DNA from: an uncultured Opitutia bacterium
GTDB taxonomy: Bacteria > Verrucomicrobiota > Verrucomicrobiia > Opitutales > UBA953
Length of the DNA: 6,302 nt
Assembly: GCA_937875975.1 (NCBI GenBank)
Contig: CALEEU010000383.1
Location: 1-6,302 of the forward strand
Direction: 5' to 3'
Shown: positions 1-6,159 of the stretch, piece by piece
Position numbering within the stretch: the first letter of the stretch is position 1
How the letters are laid out: the number at the start of each line of letters is the position of its first letter
Made by a program: the position numbers and the translations under genes
Notes under the pieces: model-generated
Databases searched by the model: none
What the model saw: only the letters and a program-made list of their open reading frames with translations
What the model was told of the DNA's origin: nothing

Positions 1-1
1 A

Positions 2-58
2 GCCGCCGTCGCCAAAGCCAAAGCCAACGGCACCCCCTTCGTAACCCCCTGCGCCCCG
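2..58 (+). pseudogene. 5' fragment of the esterase gene, out of frame with its continuation
   Basis: Read in the frame starting at base 2, this stretch gives AAVAKAKANGTPFVTP, which resembles the alanine/lysine-rich linker that precedes the second conserved block of sialate O-acetylesterases. The downstream gene is in the next frame, where a TAA at 42-44 blocks extension upstream. If one C is removed from the C5 run at 45-49, the two frames join as ...FVTPAPRDPLAMRKL..., which reads naturally for this family. I therefore see this as part of the same gene as the following entry, separated by a one-base insertion. The exact shift point (45-49 or the C4 run 54-57) cannot be fixed from this window. 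A sequencing or assembly error is as likely as a true pseudogene. Confidence 0.6.
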
Positions 59-71
59 CGATCCGCTGGCG

Positions 72-815
72 ATGCGCAAACTCAAGGGCGGACCAGCTGG
101 CCTCTTCAACGGCAAGGTGGTCAACCTCGTCCCCTACACCCTGCGCGGCATGCTCTGGTATCAGGGCGAAGGCAACGCCGGCAACCCGGGCCTCTATCAC
201 AAGCAGCTCTCCCAACTCGTCACGAGCTGGCGCACGCTCTGGAACGATGAAGTTCCCTTCGCCTGGGTGCAGCTTCCGAACTTCACCTCGCGCGGCGAAG
301 GCTGGCCCCGTGTCCGCGAATCGATGATGAAGACGCTGGAACTCCCGAAGACCGGCATGGCCATCACGATCGACATCGGCGACGCCAAGGACATCCACCC
401 GAAGAACAAGCAGGACGTCGGCAAGCGCCTCTCCTTCTGGGCCCTCGGAACGGTCTACGGCAAGGACGTCGCCGCGATCAGCGGTCCGCTCCCGGCCGGC
501 TCCACGATCGGCGGCGACGCGATCACGGTCTCCTTCAAGCATGCGAACGGCGGACTTAAGTCCATGAACGGCGGCGCCCTCACGGGCTTCCAGATCGCCG
601 GCGAAGACAAGCAGTGGAAGGCCGCTGAGGCGAAGATCGTCGGCGAGACCGTCGTCGTCCGCAGCGCGGAAGTCGCCAAGCCTGCCGCCGTCCGCTATGC
701 CTGGAAGGATTGGCCGGAATACAGCCTCGCCAACGGCGCCGGCCTGCCCGCCTCCCCCTTCCGGACCGACGACTGGCCGGCCGTGACGGCCGCCGCGCCT
801 AAGGGCAAGAAGTAA
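72..815 (+). CDS. Sialate O-acetylesterase-like SGNH/SASA-domain esterase (3' part)
   Basis: This is the C-terminal half of a carbohydrate O-acetylesterase of the sialate 9-O-acetylesterase type, which removes acetyl groups from sugars, usually outside the cytoplasm. Visible from the ATG at 72: GLFNGKVVNLVPYTLRG (about residues 10-26) leading into the conserved block MLWYQGEGNAG. Next comes VQLPNF, then the IDIGDAKDIHPKNKQDVG block (about 98-115) with the probable catalytic histidine at residue 109. The C-terminal family hallmark VRYAWKDWP...GLPASPFRTDDWP follows. Family members are usually about 450-550 residues and carry the nucleophilic serine in an N-terminal GQSN block, which lies before the window. 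The ATG at 72 is therefore only the first start codon after a frame break and not a natural start; in-frame sequence upstream of it (PAPRDPL) still looks like family sequence. The block usually reading GESNA is GEGNA here. The protein ends in a lysine-rich tail (PKGKK). If the frame break is real, the product is probably inactive; 'sialate' is a family name and not evidence of the substrate. Confidence 0.85.
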   Translation: MRKLKGGPAGLFNGKVVNLVPYTLRGMLWYQGEGNAGNPGLYHKQLSQLVTSWRTLWNDEVPFAWVQLPNFTSRGEGWPRVRESMMKTLELPKTGMAITIDIGDAKDIHPKNKQDVGKRLSFWALGTVYGKDVAAISGPLPAGSTIGGDAITVSFKHANGGLKSMNGGALTGFQIAGEDKQWKAAEAKIVGETVVVRSAEVAKPAAVRYAWKDWPEYSLANGAGLPASPFRTDDWPAVTAAAPKGKK

Positions 816-830
816 GCCCTCGGCCTCGGC

Positions 831-845
831 TTTCCCTAGGGGAAA
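831..845. repeat. Inverted repeat, 6-bp stem, 3-nt loop
   Basis: TTTCCC at 831-836 pairs perfectly with GGGAAA at 840-845 around the loop TAG. It starts 16 bases after the esterase stop codon. No T-run follows, so alone it is not a classical Rho-independent terminator. It may act with the second hairpin. Confidence 0.55.
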
Positions 846-848
846 ACA

Positions 849-879
849 GGGGGTTCGCCTTGCAACCCCCACCCTTTTG
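849..879 (+). terminator. Candidate terminator or attenuator hairpin
   Basis: GGGGGTT at 849-855 pairs perfectly with AACCCCC at 864-870, giving a 7-bp stem with an 8-nt loop. A short T4 tract (875-878) lies a few bases downstream. The strong G/C stem placed between two genes suggests termination of the esterase transcript. The gap before the Ts and the shortness of the T tract make it atypical, so attenuation or a transcript-processing role is also possible. It also overlaps an in-frame TTG at 860 and argues against that codon as the start of the next gene. Confidence 0.4.
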
Positions 880-898
880 GCCTGTCTTAAAAGCCAGC

Positions 899-3457
899 AT
901 GAAGACCCCGCTTGCCGTCCTGGCTCTGCTCGTCGGAGCCACGTCCGCTTTCGCCCTCAACAAGGGCAATGCCGGCCCGAAGGACGTCACCCTCAAATTC
1001 AACCTGCCCGCCCCGGCGCCCCTCTCACCGGAGGAAGCCGTGAAGTCCTTCCGCCTGCCGCCCGGTTTCCGCATCGAACTCGTCGCCGCCGAACCGATGA
1101 TCGAGACGCCCGTCGCGATCAGCTTCGACGACCAAGGCCGCATGTTCGTGGTCGAGATGCGGGGCTACATGCGCGACGTCGACGGCACCACGGAGAAAGA
1201 ACCGATCGGCCGGGTCTCCCTGCTCACCGACACGGACGGCGACGGCCGCATGGACCGCGCGACGGCCTTTGCTGATAATATGGTCATGCCGCGCGGGGTG
1301 ATGCCGGTCAAAGGCGGCGCGCTCATCGCCGAACCGCCGAACCTCTTCTTCTGCCGTGACCTCGACGGCGACGGCAAGGCCGAGACCCGCTCGATCGTGG
1401 CCTCCGACTACGGCACCTTCGGCGGCCAGCCCGAACACATGGCCAACACGCCGACCTGGGCGATGGACAACCGCATCTATTCCGCGGGCTATGGCGTGAG
1501 CTTCCGCGCGCAGGGCGACGCGTGGCAGCGCGGGCCCGGTCTCGGTCGCGGCCAGTGGGGCCTCTGCCAGGACGACGCCGGCCGACTGTTCTTCAACTAC
1601 AACTCCGACCTCCTCCGCGCCGACCTCCTGCCCGCCGCGGCCTTCTCGCGCAATCCGCTCCTGCGCACGGCCTCCTCGGTCAACTTCCAGGTGATGAAGG
1701 ATCAGGCGGTCTTCCCTTCCCACCCGACGCCCGGCGTCAACCGTGGCTACGACCCGAAGACCCTGCGCGAAGACGGCACCTTGGCCCGCGCGACCTCCAC
1801 CTGCGGCGCCGTGGTCTACCGGGGCGACGCCTTCCCGGCCGAGTACCGCGGCGACGCGTTCGTCCCCGAACCGTCCTCCAATCTCGTGAAGCGCCTCAAG
1901 CTCACGGAGAAGGACGGCGTGATCACCGCCGAGGACGCCCATCCCGGCACGGAGTTCCTGACGTCCACCGACGAGCGCTTCCGCCCGGTGATGATGGCCA
2001 ACGGACCGGACGGCGCCCTCTACGTCGTGGACATGTATCGCGGCATGCTCCAGCACCCGGGCTTCCTGACGCATTACCTGTTGGCCAACATCAAGGCGCG
2101 CAAGCTCGAGACGCCCGTCAACCAAGGACGCATCTGGCGCATCGTGCGCGACGACAAGGCCGCTCCGACCAAGACGACCTTGCCGGCCGGCGCCGCCGAC
2201 CGCGTCGCCCGCCTCTCCCACCCGAACGGCTGGGTCCGTGACACCGCCCAGCGCCTGCTCGTCGAAAGCGGCGACCCCCTGACCCCCGCCCCTGCCCTGC
2301 GCGCCCTGCTCGCCGATGCGACCGCCCCGGCCGTGACGCGCCTGCACGCGCTCTGGACCTTGGACGGCCTCGGCGCCATCACGCCGGCCGACGTGCGCGC
2401 CGCCCTCAAGGACGCCGACGCGCAGGTCCGTGCCGCGGCCGTGCGCCTCGCCTCGGCGGAACTCCTTCCCGACCTGCTCGCGGTGAAGGATGACTCCGCC
2501 CCGCTCGTGCTCGCCCACCTCGCGATCCGCCTCTCGGCCGTCAACCAGCCGGCCGCGGACCGCACCCTCGCCGAACTCCTCACCCGTCACGGGAAGAACC
2601 CCCTCATCCGCGAAGCCGCCCTCTCCGGCGTACGCGGCCGCGAGGTCGCCCTGGCGCAGGCCGTCGCCACGGTGGCCACGCGCGCCAACCTGGCCGAGAC
2701 CGGTCCGGTGCTCGAAGCCTTGGCCGCGCTCGTCTCGCAGGCCGGCAAAGGCGGCCCGTTCGAACAAATGCTCGCCGTCGCGGTCACGCTCGATGACCGG
2801 ACCAACCTCCGCGATGCGGTGCTCCGCGGCCTCGACCAGACCATCCGTGACGCGAAGACCAAGAAGACCTCGCCGCTGAAGACCATCTGGCTGGGCTCCG
2901 AACCTGCTCCGCTCGCCAAACTACGCGCCTCCGTGAAGTCCTCCGGCGGTCTCACGAACCTGACTTCGCTCTCCTCCCGCCTCGCGTGGATGGGCAAGCC
3001 CGGCGCCCCGGCCGCGCCCAAGGTCACGGCCCTCACCAAGGCCGAGCTCGCCCGCTTCGAGAAAGGAAAAGTCGTCTTCACCACGCTCTGCGCCCCCTGC
3101 CACCAGCCGCATGGCTACGGCCTCGACGGCCTCGCCCCGCCCCTCGTCGACAGCGACTGGGTGCTCGGCAAGCCCGACGTCACCGCGAAGATCGTCCTCA
3201 ACGGACTCGGCGGCCCGATCAAGGTCGGCAACCGCACCTGGGATCTCTCCATGCCGCCGATGGGCATGCTCAGCGACGAAGACGTCGCCAGCGTGCTCAC
3301 CTACATCCGTCGCGAGTGGGAGCATAACGCCTCGCCCGTCGACGCCAAGTTCGTCGCCGGCGTACGCAAGCAGAGCGCCGACCATCCCAATTCCTGGACC
3401 GCCGACGAACTCCGCCCGCCGTCCAAGAAGACGGCGCAGGCGAAAGCCGCCAAATGA
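899..3457 (+). CDS. PVC-type membrane-bound dehydrogenase with HEAT repeats and C-terminal cytochrome c
   Basis: An 852-residue exported protein of the putative membrane-bound dehydrogenase family abundant in Verrucomicrobiota and Planctomycetota. The proposed role is oxidation of a sugar or alcohol with electrons passed to an attached haem; no substrate is established from sequence. Residues 1-19 form a Sec signal peptide, with probable cleavage after AFA. A beta-propeller-like domain (about 50-420) opens with FRLPPGFRIELVAAEPMIETP and contains DMYRGMLQH (378-386) and QGRIWRIV (409-416). It carries two calcium-type acidic loops, D111xDGDG and D154xDGDG. HEAT-like helical repeats span about 434-640. 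The C-terminal cytochrome c domain has the haem motif C731-A-P-C734-H735 and a probable axial methionine in MPPMGM (785-790). ATG 899 was chosen because it starts a clean signal peptide; an in-frame TTG at 860 would put 13 non-signal residues in front and falls inside a hairpin. The stop overlaps the sulfatase start (ATGA). The tail is lysine/alanine-rich. The family assignment is firm; enzymatic activity is inferred. Confidence 0.9.
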   Translation: MKTPLAVLALLVGATSAFALNKGNAGPKDVTLKFNLPAPAPLSPEEAVKSFRLPPGFRIELVAAEPMIETPVAISFDDQGRMFVVEMRGYMRDVDGTTEKEPIGRVSLLTDTDGDGRMDRATAFADNMVMPRGVMPVKGGALIAEPPNLFFCRDLDGDGKAETRSIVASDYGTFGGQPEHMANTPTWAMDNRIYSAGYGVSFRAQGDAWQRGPGLGRGQWGLCQDDAGRLFFNYNSDLLRADLLPAAAFSRNPLLRTASSVNFQVMKDQAVFPSHPTPGVNRGYDPKTLREDGTLARATSTCGAVVYRGDAFPAEYRGDAFVPEPSSNLVKRLKLTEKDGVITAEDAHPGTEFLTSTDERFRPVMMANGPDGALYVVDMYRGMLQHPGFLTHYLLANIKARKLETPVNQGRIWRIVRDDKAAPTKTTLPAGAADRVARLSHPNGWVRDTAQRLLVESGDPLTPAPALRALLADATAPAVTRLHALWTLDGLGAITPADVRAALKDADAQVRAAAVRLASAELLPDLLAVKDDSAPLVLAHLAIRLSAVNQPAADRTLAELLTRHGKNPLIREAALSGVRGREVALAQAVATVATRANLAETGPVLEALAALVSQAGKGGPFEQMLAVAVTLDDRTNLRDAVLRGLDQTIRDAKTKKTSPLKTIWLGSEPAPLAKLRASVKSSGGLTNLTSLSSRLAWMGKPGAPAAPKVTALTKAELARFEKGKVVFTTLCAPCHQPHGYGLDGLAPPLVDSDWVLGKPDVTAKIVLNGLGGPIKVGNRTWDLSMPPMGMLSDEDVASVLTYIRREWEHNASPVDAKFVAGVRKQSADHPNSWTADELRPPSKKTAQAKAAK
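3454..3457 (+). promoter_or_regulatory. ATGA stop/start overlap (translational coupling)
   Basis: The sulfatase ATG (3454-3456) overlaps the dehydrogenase TGA (3455-3457). No good Shine-Dalgarno lies upstream, so sulfatase translation probably depends on ribosomes terminating on the preceding gene. This also fixes the sulfatase start. Confidence 0.7.
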
Positions 3458-5034
3458 CTCCGGTGCGCGCTTTCCGTTCGCTCCTCGCCCTGCTCGCCCT
3501 GTGTGCGTCGGCCGTCGCGGCGCCCAAGCCTAACATCGTCGTCATCCTCGTCGATGACATGGGCTTCTCGGATCTCGGCTGCTATGGCGGCGAAATCCCC
3601 ACCCCGAACCTCGACGCCCTCGCGAAGAACGGGCTGCGGTTCACCCAGTTCTACAACACCGCGCGGTGCTGCCCGACGCGCGCCGCGCTGCTGACGGGAC
3701 TCTACCCCCACCAGACCGGGGTCGGCTGGATGACCGACGACCAGAAGCAGCCCGGTTACGAAGGACGCCTCAACGACCGTTGCGTCACCATGGCCGAAGT
3801 CCTGCGCCCCGCCGGCTACCTCACTGCGATGACCGGCAAGTGGCACGTCGGCCAGAACCACGGTGTCACCCCGAAATCCCGCGGCTTCGACCGTAGCCTG
3901 AACGCCGCTGCCGGCGGTTTCTTCTTCGCCGACAGCCCGCGAGCCGAACTCTTCCTCGACGGCGAGAAACTCGCCAAGGACGACCCCCGCCTGCCCCAAG
4001 GCTGGTATTCCACCGACCTTTGGACGACCTTCGGCTTGAAATTCGTCGATGATGCGCTGGCCGCGAAGAAGCCTTTCTACCTTCACCTCTGCCATAACGC
4101 CCCGCACTTCCCGCTCCAGGCGCCCAAGGCCGAGATCGACAAATTCCTCGGCCAATACCGTATCGGCTGGGAAGAGGTCCGGGCCCGTCGTTACGCCCGC
4201 CAGCTTGAAATGGGGCTGATCGACAAGCAGTGGACCAACGCGCCGAGGCCCTCCGCCATCAAGGCTTGGAAAGACGTTCCCACCGAGGAGCAGAAACGCT
4301 TCGACCACCTCATGGCCACTTACGCGGCCGTGATGTCCCGGATGGACAAAGCCGTCGGCGACCTCGTGGACGGGCTCCGGAAGCGCGGCGTGCTCGACGA
4401 TACCCTCATCCTGTTCATGAGCGACAACGGCGGCAATGCCGAGGGAAGCGCCCGAGGCAGGACCGAAGGCGATCCCAGTGACAGCGCATCTCAGTGGTTC
4501 TGCGGCGAGAGCTGGGCCTACGCCCAGAACACCCCCTTCCGACTCTACAAGCACTTCAATCACGAGGGAGGCATCAGCACGCCGCTCATCGCCCACTGGC
4601 CGGCAGGCATCGCGGCGAAGAATGAATTCCGCCGCCAGCCGGGGCACGTGATCGACGTGATGGCCACGGTGGTCGACGTCGCCGGCGCCGTCTATCCGCA
4701 GGAATTCAACGGCAAGGCGATCCGGCCGATGGAAGGACGCAGCCTCGTGCCGGCCTTCGCCGACAAGCCCATCGCCCGCGAAGCGATCTATTGGGAACAC
4801 GAGGGCAACGCCGCCGTCCGCCAAGGGGACCTCAAACTCGTCCGCAAAGGACGTAGTGGGCCGTGGGAACTCTACGACCTCAAGGTCGACCGCACCGAAC
4901 TGCACGACCTCGCCCAGAGTCAGCCCGAGAAGGCCAAGGAACTCGCCGCGCTGTGGCAGGCTTGGGCCGAGCGGGCGCAAGTCCTCCCCGCACCAGGCGC
5001 CAAGGGCGGCAAGAAGAAGACGAAGAAGAAATGA
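3454..5034 (+). CDS. Secreted formylglycine-dependent sulfatase (arylsulfatase-like, S1 family)
   Basis: A 526-residue type I sulfatase, which hydrolyses sulfate esters, here most likely on a sulfated polysaccharide or oligosaccharide in the periplasm or outside. Residues 1-23 are a Sec signal peptide (cleavage after AVAA). Metal-binding D34-D35 sit in NIVVILVDDMGFSDLG. The signature C72-C-P-T-R76-AALLTG gives Cys72 as the residue converted to formylglycine, so a formylglycine-generating enzyme or anaerobic maturase must be encoded elsewhere. Further active-site candidates are K129 and H131 (TGKWHVG), H218 (APHFPLQAP), D324-N325 (MSDNGGN) and K366 (YKHFNHEGG); all expected positions are filled, so it should be active. 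Length is normal. The overall pattern (GGEIPTPNLDALA, ARCCPTR, GLYPHQTGVG) resembles AtsA-like arylsulfatases, possibly the S1_4 subfamily, but I cannot confirm a subfamily. The 'LLALC' in the leader is not a proper lipobox. Both ends overlap neighbours by 4 nt. The C-terminus is a run of six lysines in seven residues. Confidence 0.95.
   Translation: MTPVRAFRSLLALLALCASAVAAPKPNIVVILVDDMGFSDLGCYGGEIPTPNLDALAKNGLRFTQFYNTARCCPTRAALLTGLYPHQTGVGWMTDDQKQPGYEGRLNDRCVTMAEVLRPAGYLTAMTGKWHVGQNHGVTPKSRGFDRSLNAAAGGFFFADSPRAELFLDGEKLAKDDPRLPQGWYSTDLWTTFGLKFVDDALAAKKPFYLHLCHNAPHFPLQAPKAEIDKFLGQYRIGWEEVRARRYARQLEMGLIDKQWTNAPRPSAIKAWKDVPTEEQKRFDHLMATYAAVMSRMDKAVGDLVDGLRKRGVLDDTLILFMSDNGGNAEGSARGRTEGDPSDSASQWFCGESWAYAQNTPFRLYKHFNHEGGISTPLIAHWPAGIAAKNEFRRQPGHVIDVMATVVDVAGAVYPQEFNGKAIRPMEGRSLVPAFADKPIAREAIYWEHEGNAAVRQGDLKLVRKGRSGPWELYDLKVDRTELHDLAQSQPEKAKELAALWQAWAERAQVLPAPGAKGGKKKTKKK
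5011..5034 (+). promoter_or_regulatory. Purine-rich lysine codons plus ATGA overlap before the second esterase
   Basis: The last codons of the sulfatase (K520-K526, with one Thr) make an almost pure A/G tract at 5011-5030, directly followed by ATGA. There the esterase ATG (5031) overlaps the sulfatase TGA (5032-5034). GAAGAAG in this tract is the nearest thing to a ribosome-binding site in the cluster. It lies right against the start codon, so reinitiation is more likely than classical Shine-Dalgarno binding. Confidence 0.45.
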
Positions 5035-6155
5035 GGCGCTTTCTCTGCGCCCTCGTCGCACTCGCGCCGCCCTCCCTCTGGGGCATTCCGGAGATCAAGC
5101 TGATGTCACCGACCGACCATCAGGTGGTCCAACGTCATTCGCGAGCCGAAGGCCGGCTCACGATCTCAGGCGTGCGGAAGGACGCTCGCGGCACTCAGCT
5201 CGAATTCCGCCTGCTCGACGCGCAAGGTCAAGGCGCATGGCGTCAGCTCGACACGGGCAGCGAGGATGCTTTTAGCGGCATAATCACCGCCCCTTCCGGC
5301 GGATGGTATCGCCTCGAGGCCCGCCTGACCCAGGACGGCAAGGCCGTGGCCGAGACCTCGGTCGCGCATGTCGGCATCGGCGAGGTCTTCCTCGTCGCCG
5401 GCCAATCCAACTCCGCCAACCACGGCGAAGAGAAGCAGACCGTGAAGTCCGGCCTGGTCGCCTCCTTCGACGGGCAAGCCTGGCAGGTCGCCCACGATCC
5501 GCAACGCGGCGCCTCCGGCAAAGGCGGAAGCTTCCTGCCTCCTCTGGGCGACGCCTTGGCCTCGAAGTTCGGCGTGCCCATCGGCTTCATCCCGATCGGC
5601 ATCGGCGCCACCAGCGTCCGCGAGTGGCTGCCGGCCGGAGTCACCTTCCCTTCCCCGCCGACGATTCTTTCCCGGGTGACGAAACGCCCTGACGGCAGCT
5701 GGGAAAGCAACGGCGCCGCCTTCGGCACGCTCGTCTCTCGTCTGAAGCACTTCGGCCCGCGCGGCTTCCGGGCGGTGCTCTGGCATCAGGGCGAAAGCGA
5801 CGCCAATCAGAAGGATCCGACCCGCACCTTACCCGGCTCGCTCTACCAAGACCACCTCGGTCGCATCATCCGCGACTCCCGCCAGGCCGCCGGCTGGGAG
5901 GCGCCATGGTTCGTCGCGCAGGTCAGTTACCATGTGCCCGGCGACGAAGCCTCCGAAGACATCCGCGCCGCCCAAGCCGCGCTCTGGAAAGCCGGCCTCG
6001 CGCTCGCCGGCCCGGATAGCGACGCCCTCAAAGGCGACCTCCGCGAACGCGGCGGCAAGGGCGTGCACTTCAGCGGCCCGGGCCTCCGCAGGCATGCCGC
6101 CGGCTGGGCCGAAAAGATTACGCCTTGGCTCGGACAACAACTCGGCCAAAAGTAA
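5031..6155 (+). CDS. Secreted SASA-domain (sialate O-acetylesterase-like) SGNH carbohydrate esterase
   Basis: A 374-residue predicted carbohydrate O-acetyl (acyl) esterase. Residues 1 to about 18 (MRRFLCALVALAPPSLWG) form a short export signal. Residues about 20-115 look like a beta-sandwich (SPTDHQVVQ..., GGWYRLEARL). The SGNH/SASA catalytic domain follows: block I VAGQSNS with nucleophile S126, oxyanion block GIGATSVREW (190-199), block III LWHQGES (250-256), and the C-terminal GVHFSGPGLRRH with the probable catalytic H346. The usual D-x-x-H is K343-G-V-H346 here; D336 in GDLRE may be the substitute acid, or the enzyme may work as a Ser-His dyad. A longer in-frame reading from 4863 exists but overlaps the sulfatase and lacks a signal peptide, so ATG 5031 is preferred. 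It is clearly a different subfamily from the esterase at 72-815, since spacing and C-terminal motifs differ, so it is not a recent duplicate. Substrate unknown; acetylated glycan is an inference from the sulfatase neighbour. Confidence 0.85.
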   Translation: MRRFLCALVALAPPSLWGIPEIKLMSPTDHQVVQRHSRAEGRLTISGVRKDARGTQLEFRLLDAQGQGAWRQLDTGSEDAFSGIITAPSGGWYRLEARLTQDGKAVAETSVAHVGIGEVFLVAGQSNSANHGEEKQTVKSGLVASFDGQAWQVAHDPQRGASGKGGSFLPPLGDALASKFGVPIGFIPIGIGATSVREWLPAGVTFPSPPTILSRVTKRPDGSWESNGAAFGTLVSRLKHFGPRGFRAVLWHQGESDANQKDPTRTLPGSLYQDHLGRIIRDSRQAAGWEAPWFVAQVSYHVPGDEASEDIRAAQAALWKAGLALAGPDSDALKGDLRERGGKGVHFSGPGLRRHAAGWAEKITPWLGQQLGQK

Positions 6156-6159
6156 GCCC

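Larger units (their letters stand above)
816..898 (+). other. Intergenic region with two tandem hairpins
   Basis: This 83-base gap separates the broken esterase from the four-gene cluster. It contains two perfect inverted repeats three bases apart (831-845 and 849-870), listed separately. No convincing promoter was found: TTGCAA at 860-865 and TCTTAA at 885-890 are weak box candidates, and the first lies inside a hairpin. No Shine-Dalgarno sequence precedes the ATG at 899. The gap is the only place in the window where transcription could plausibly stop or restart. Confidence 0.6.

Noticed and set aside
774..800. Short GGCC-rich inverted repeat near the end of the first esterase
   Set aside because: It is within coding sequence and made of repeated GGCC, common by chance at this GC content.
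860..890. Sigma70-like promoter TTGCAA ... TCTTAA before the dehydrogenase
   Set aside because: Both boxes are poor matches and the first overlaps the candidate terminator stem; such hexamers are expected by chance.
860..898. TTG start at 860 for the dehydrogenase
   Set aside because: It lies in a hairpin loop and adds MQPPPFWPVLKAS before a perfectly good signal peptide that begins at ATG 899.
1025..2767. 580-codon open frame on the minus strand inside the dehydrogenase
   Set aside because: It is antisense to a protein with clear domains and conserved motifs. Its product is low-complexity (rich in G, R, E, A, V, H) with no recognisable domain, as expected from GC-rich third positions on the coding strand.
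3484..3510. Lipoprotein signal in the sulfatase leader (LLALC)
   Set aside because: The residue before Cys is Leu where the lipobox needs Gly, Ala or Ser; an ordinary signal-peptidase I site (AVAA before PKPN) fits better.
4863..5030. Upstream extension of the second esterase into the sulfatase gene
   Set aside because: It would overlap the sulfatase by over 160 bases, encodes an Arg/Pro-rich shadow sequence and hides the signal peptide; the ATGA overlap at 5031 matches the other junction.
3301..5061. 586-codon open frame on the minus strand opposite the sulfatase
   Set aside because: Same explanation: a composition shadow of an unambiguous sulfatase, with no family motif and no sensible start context.
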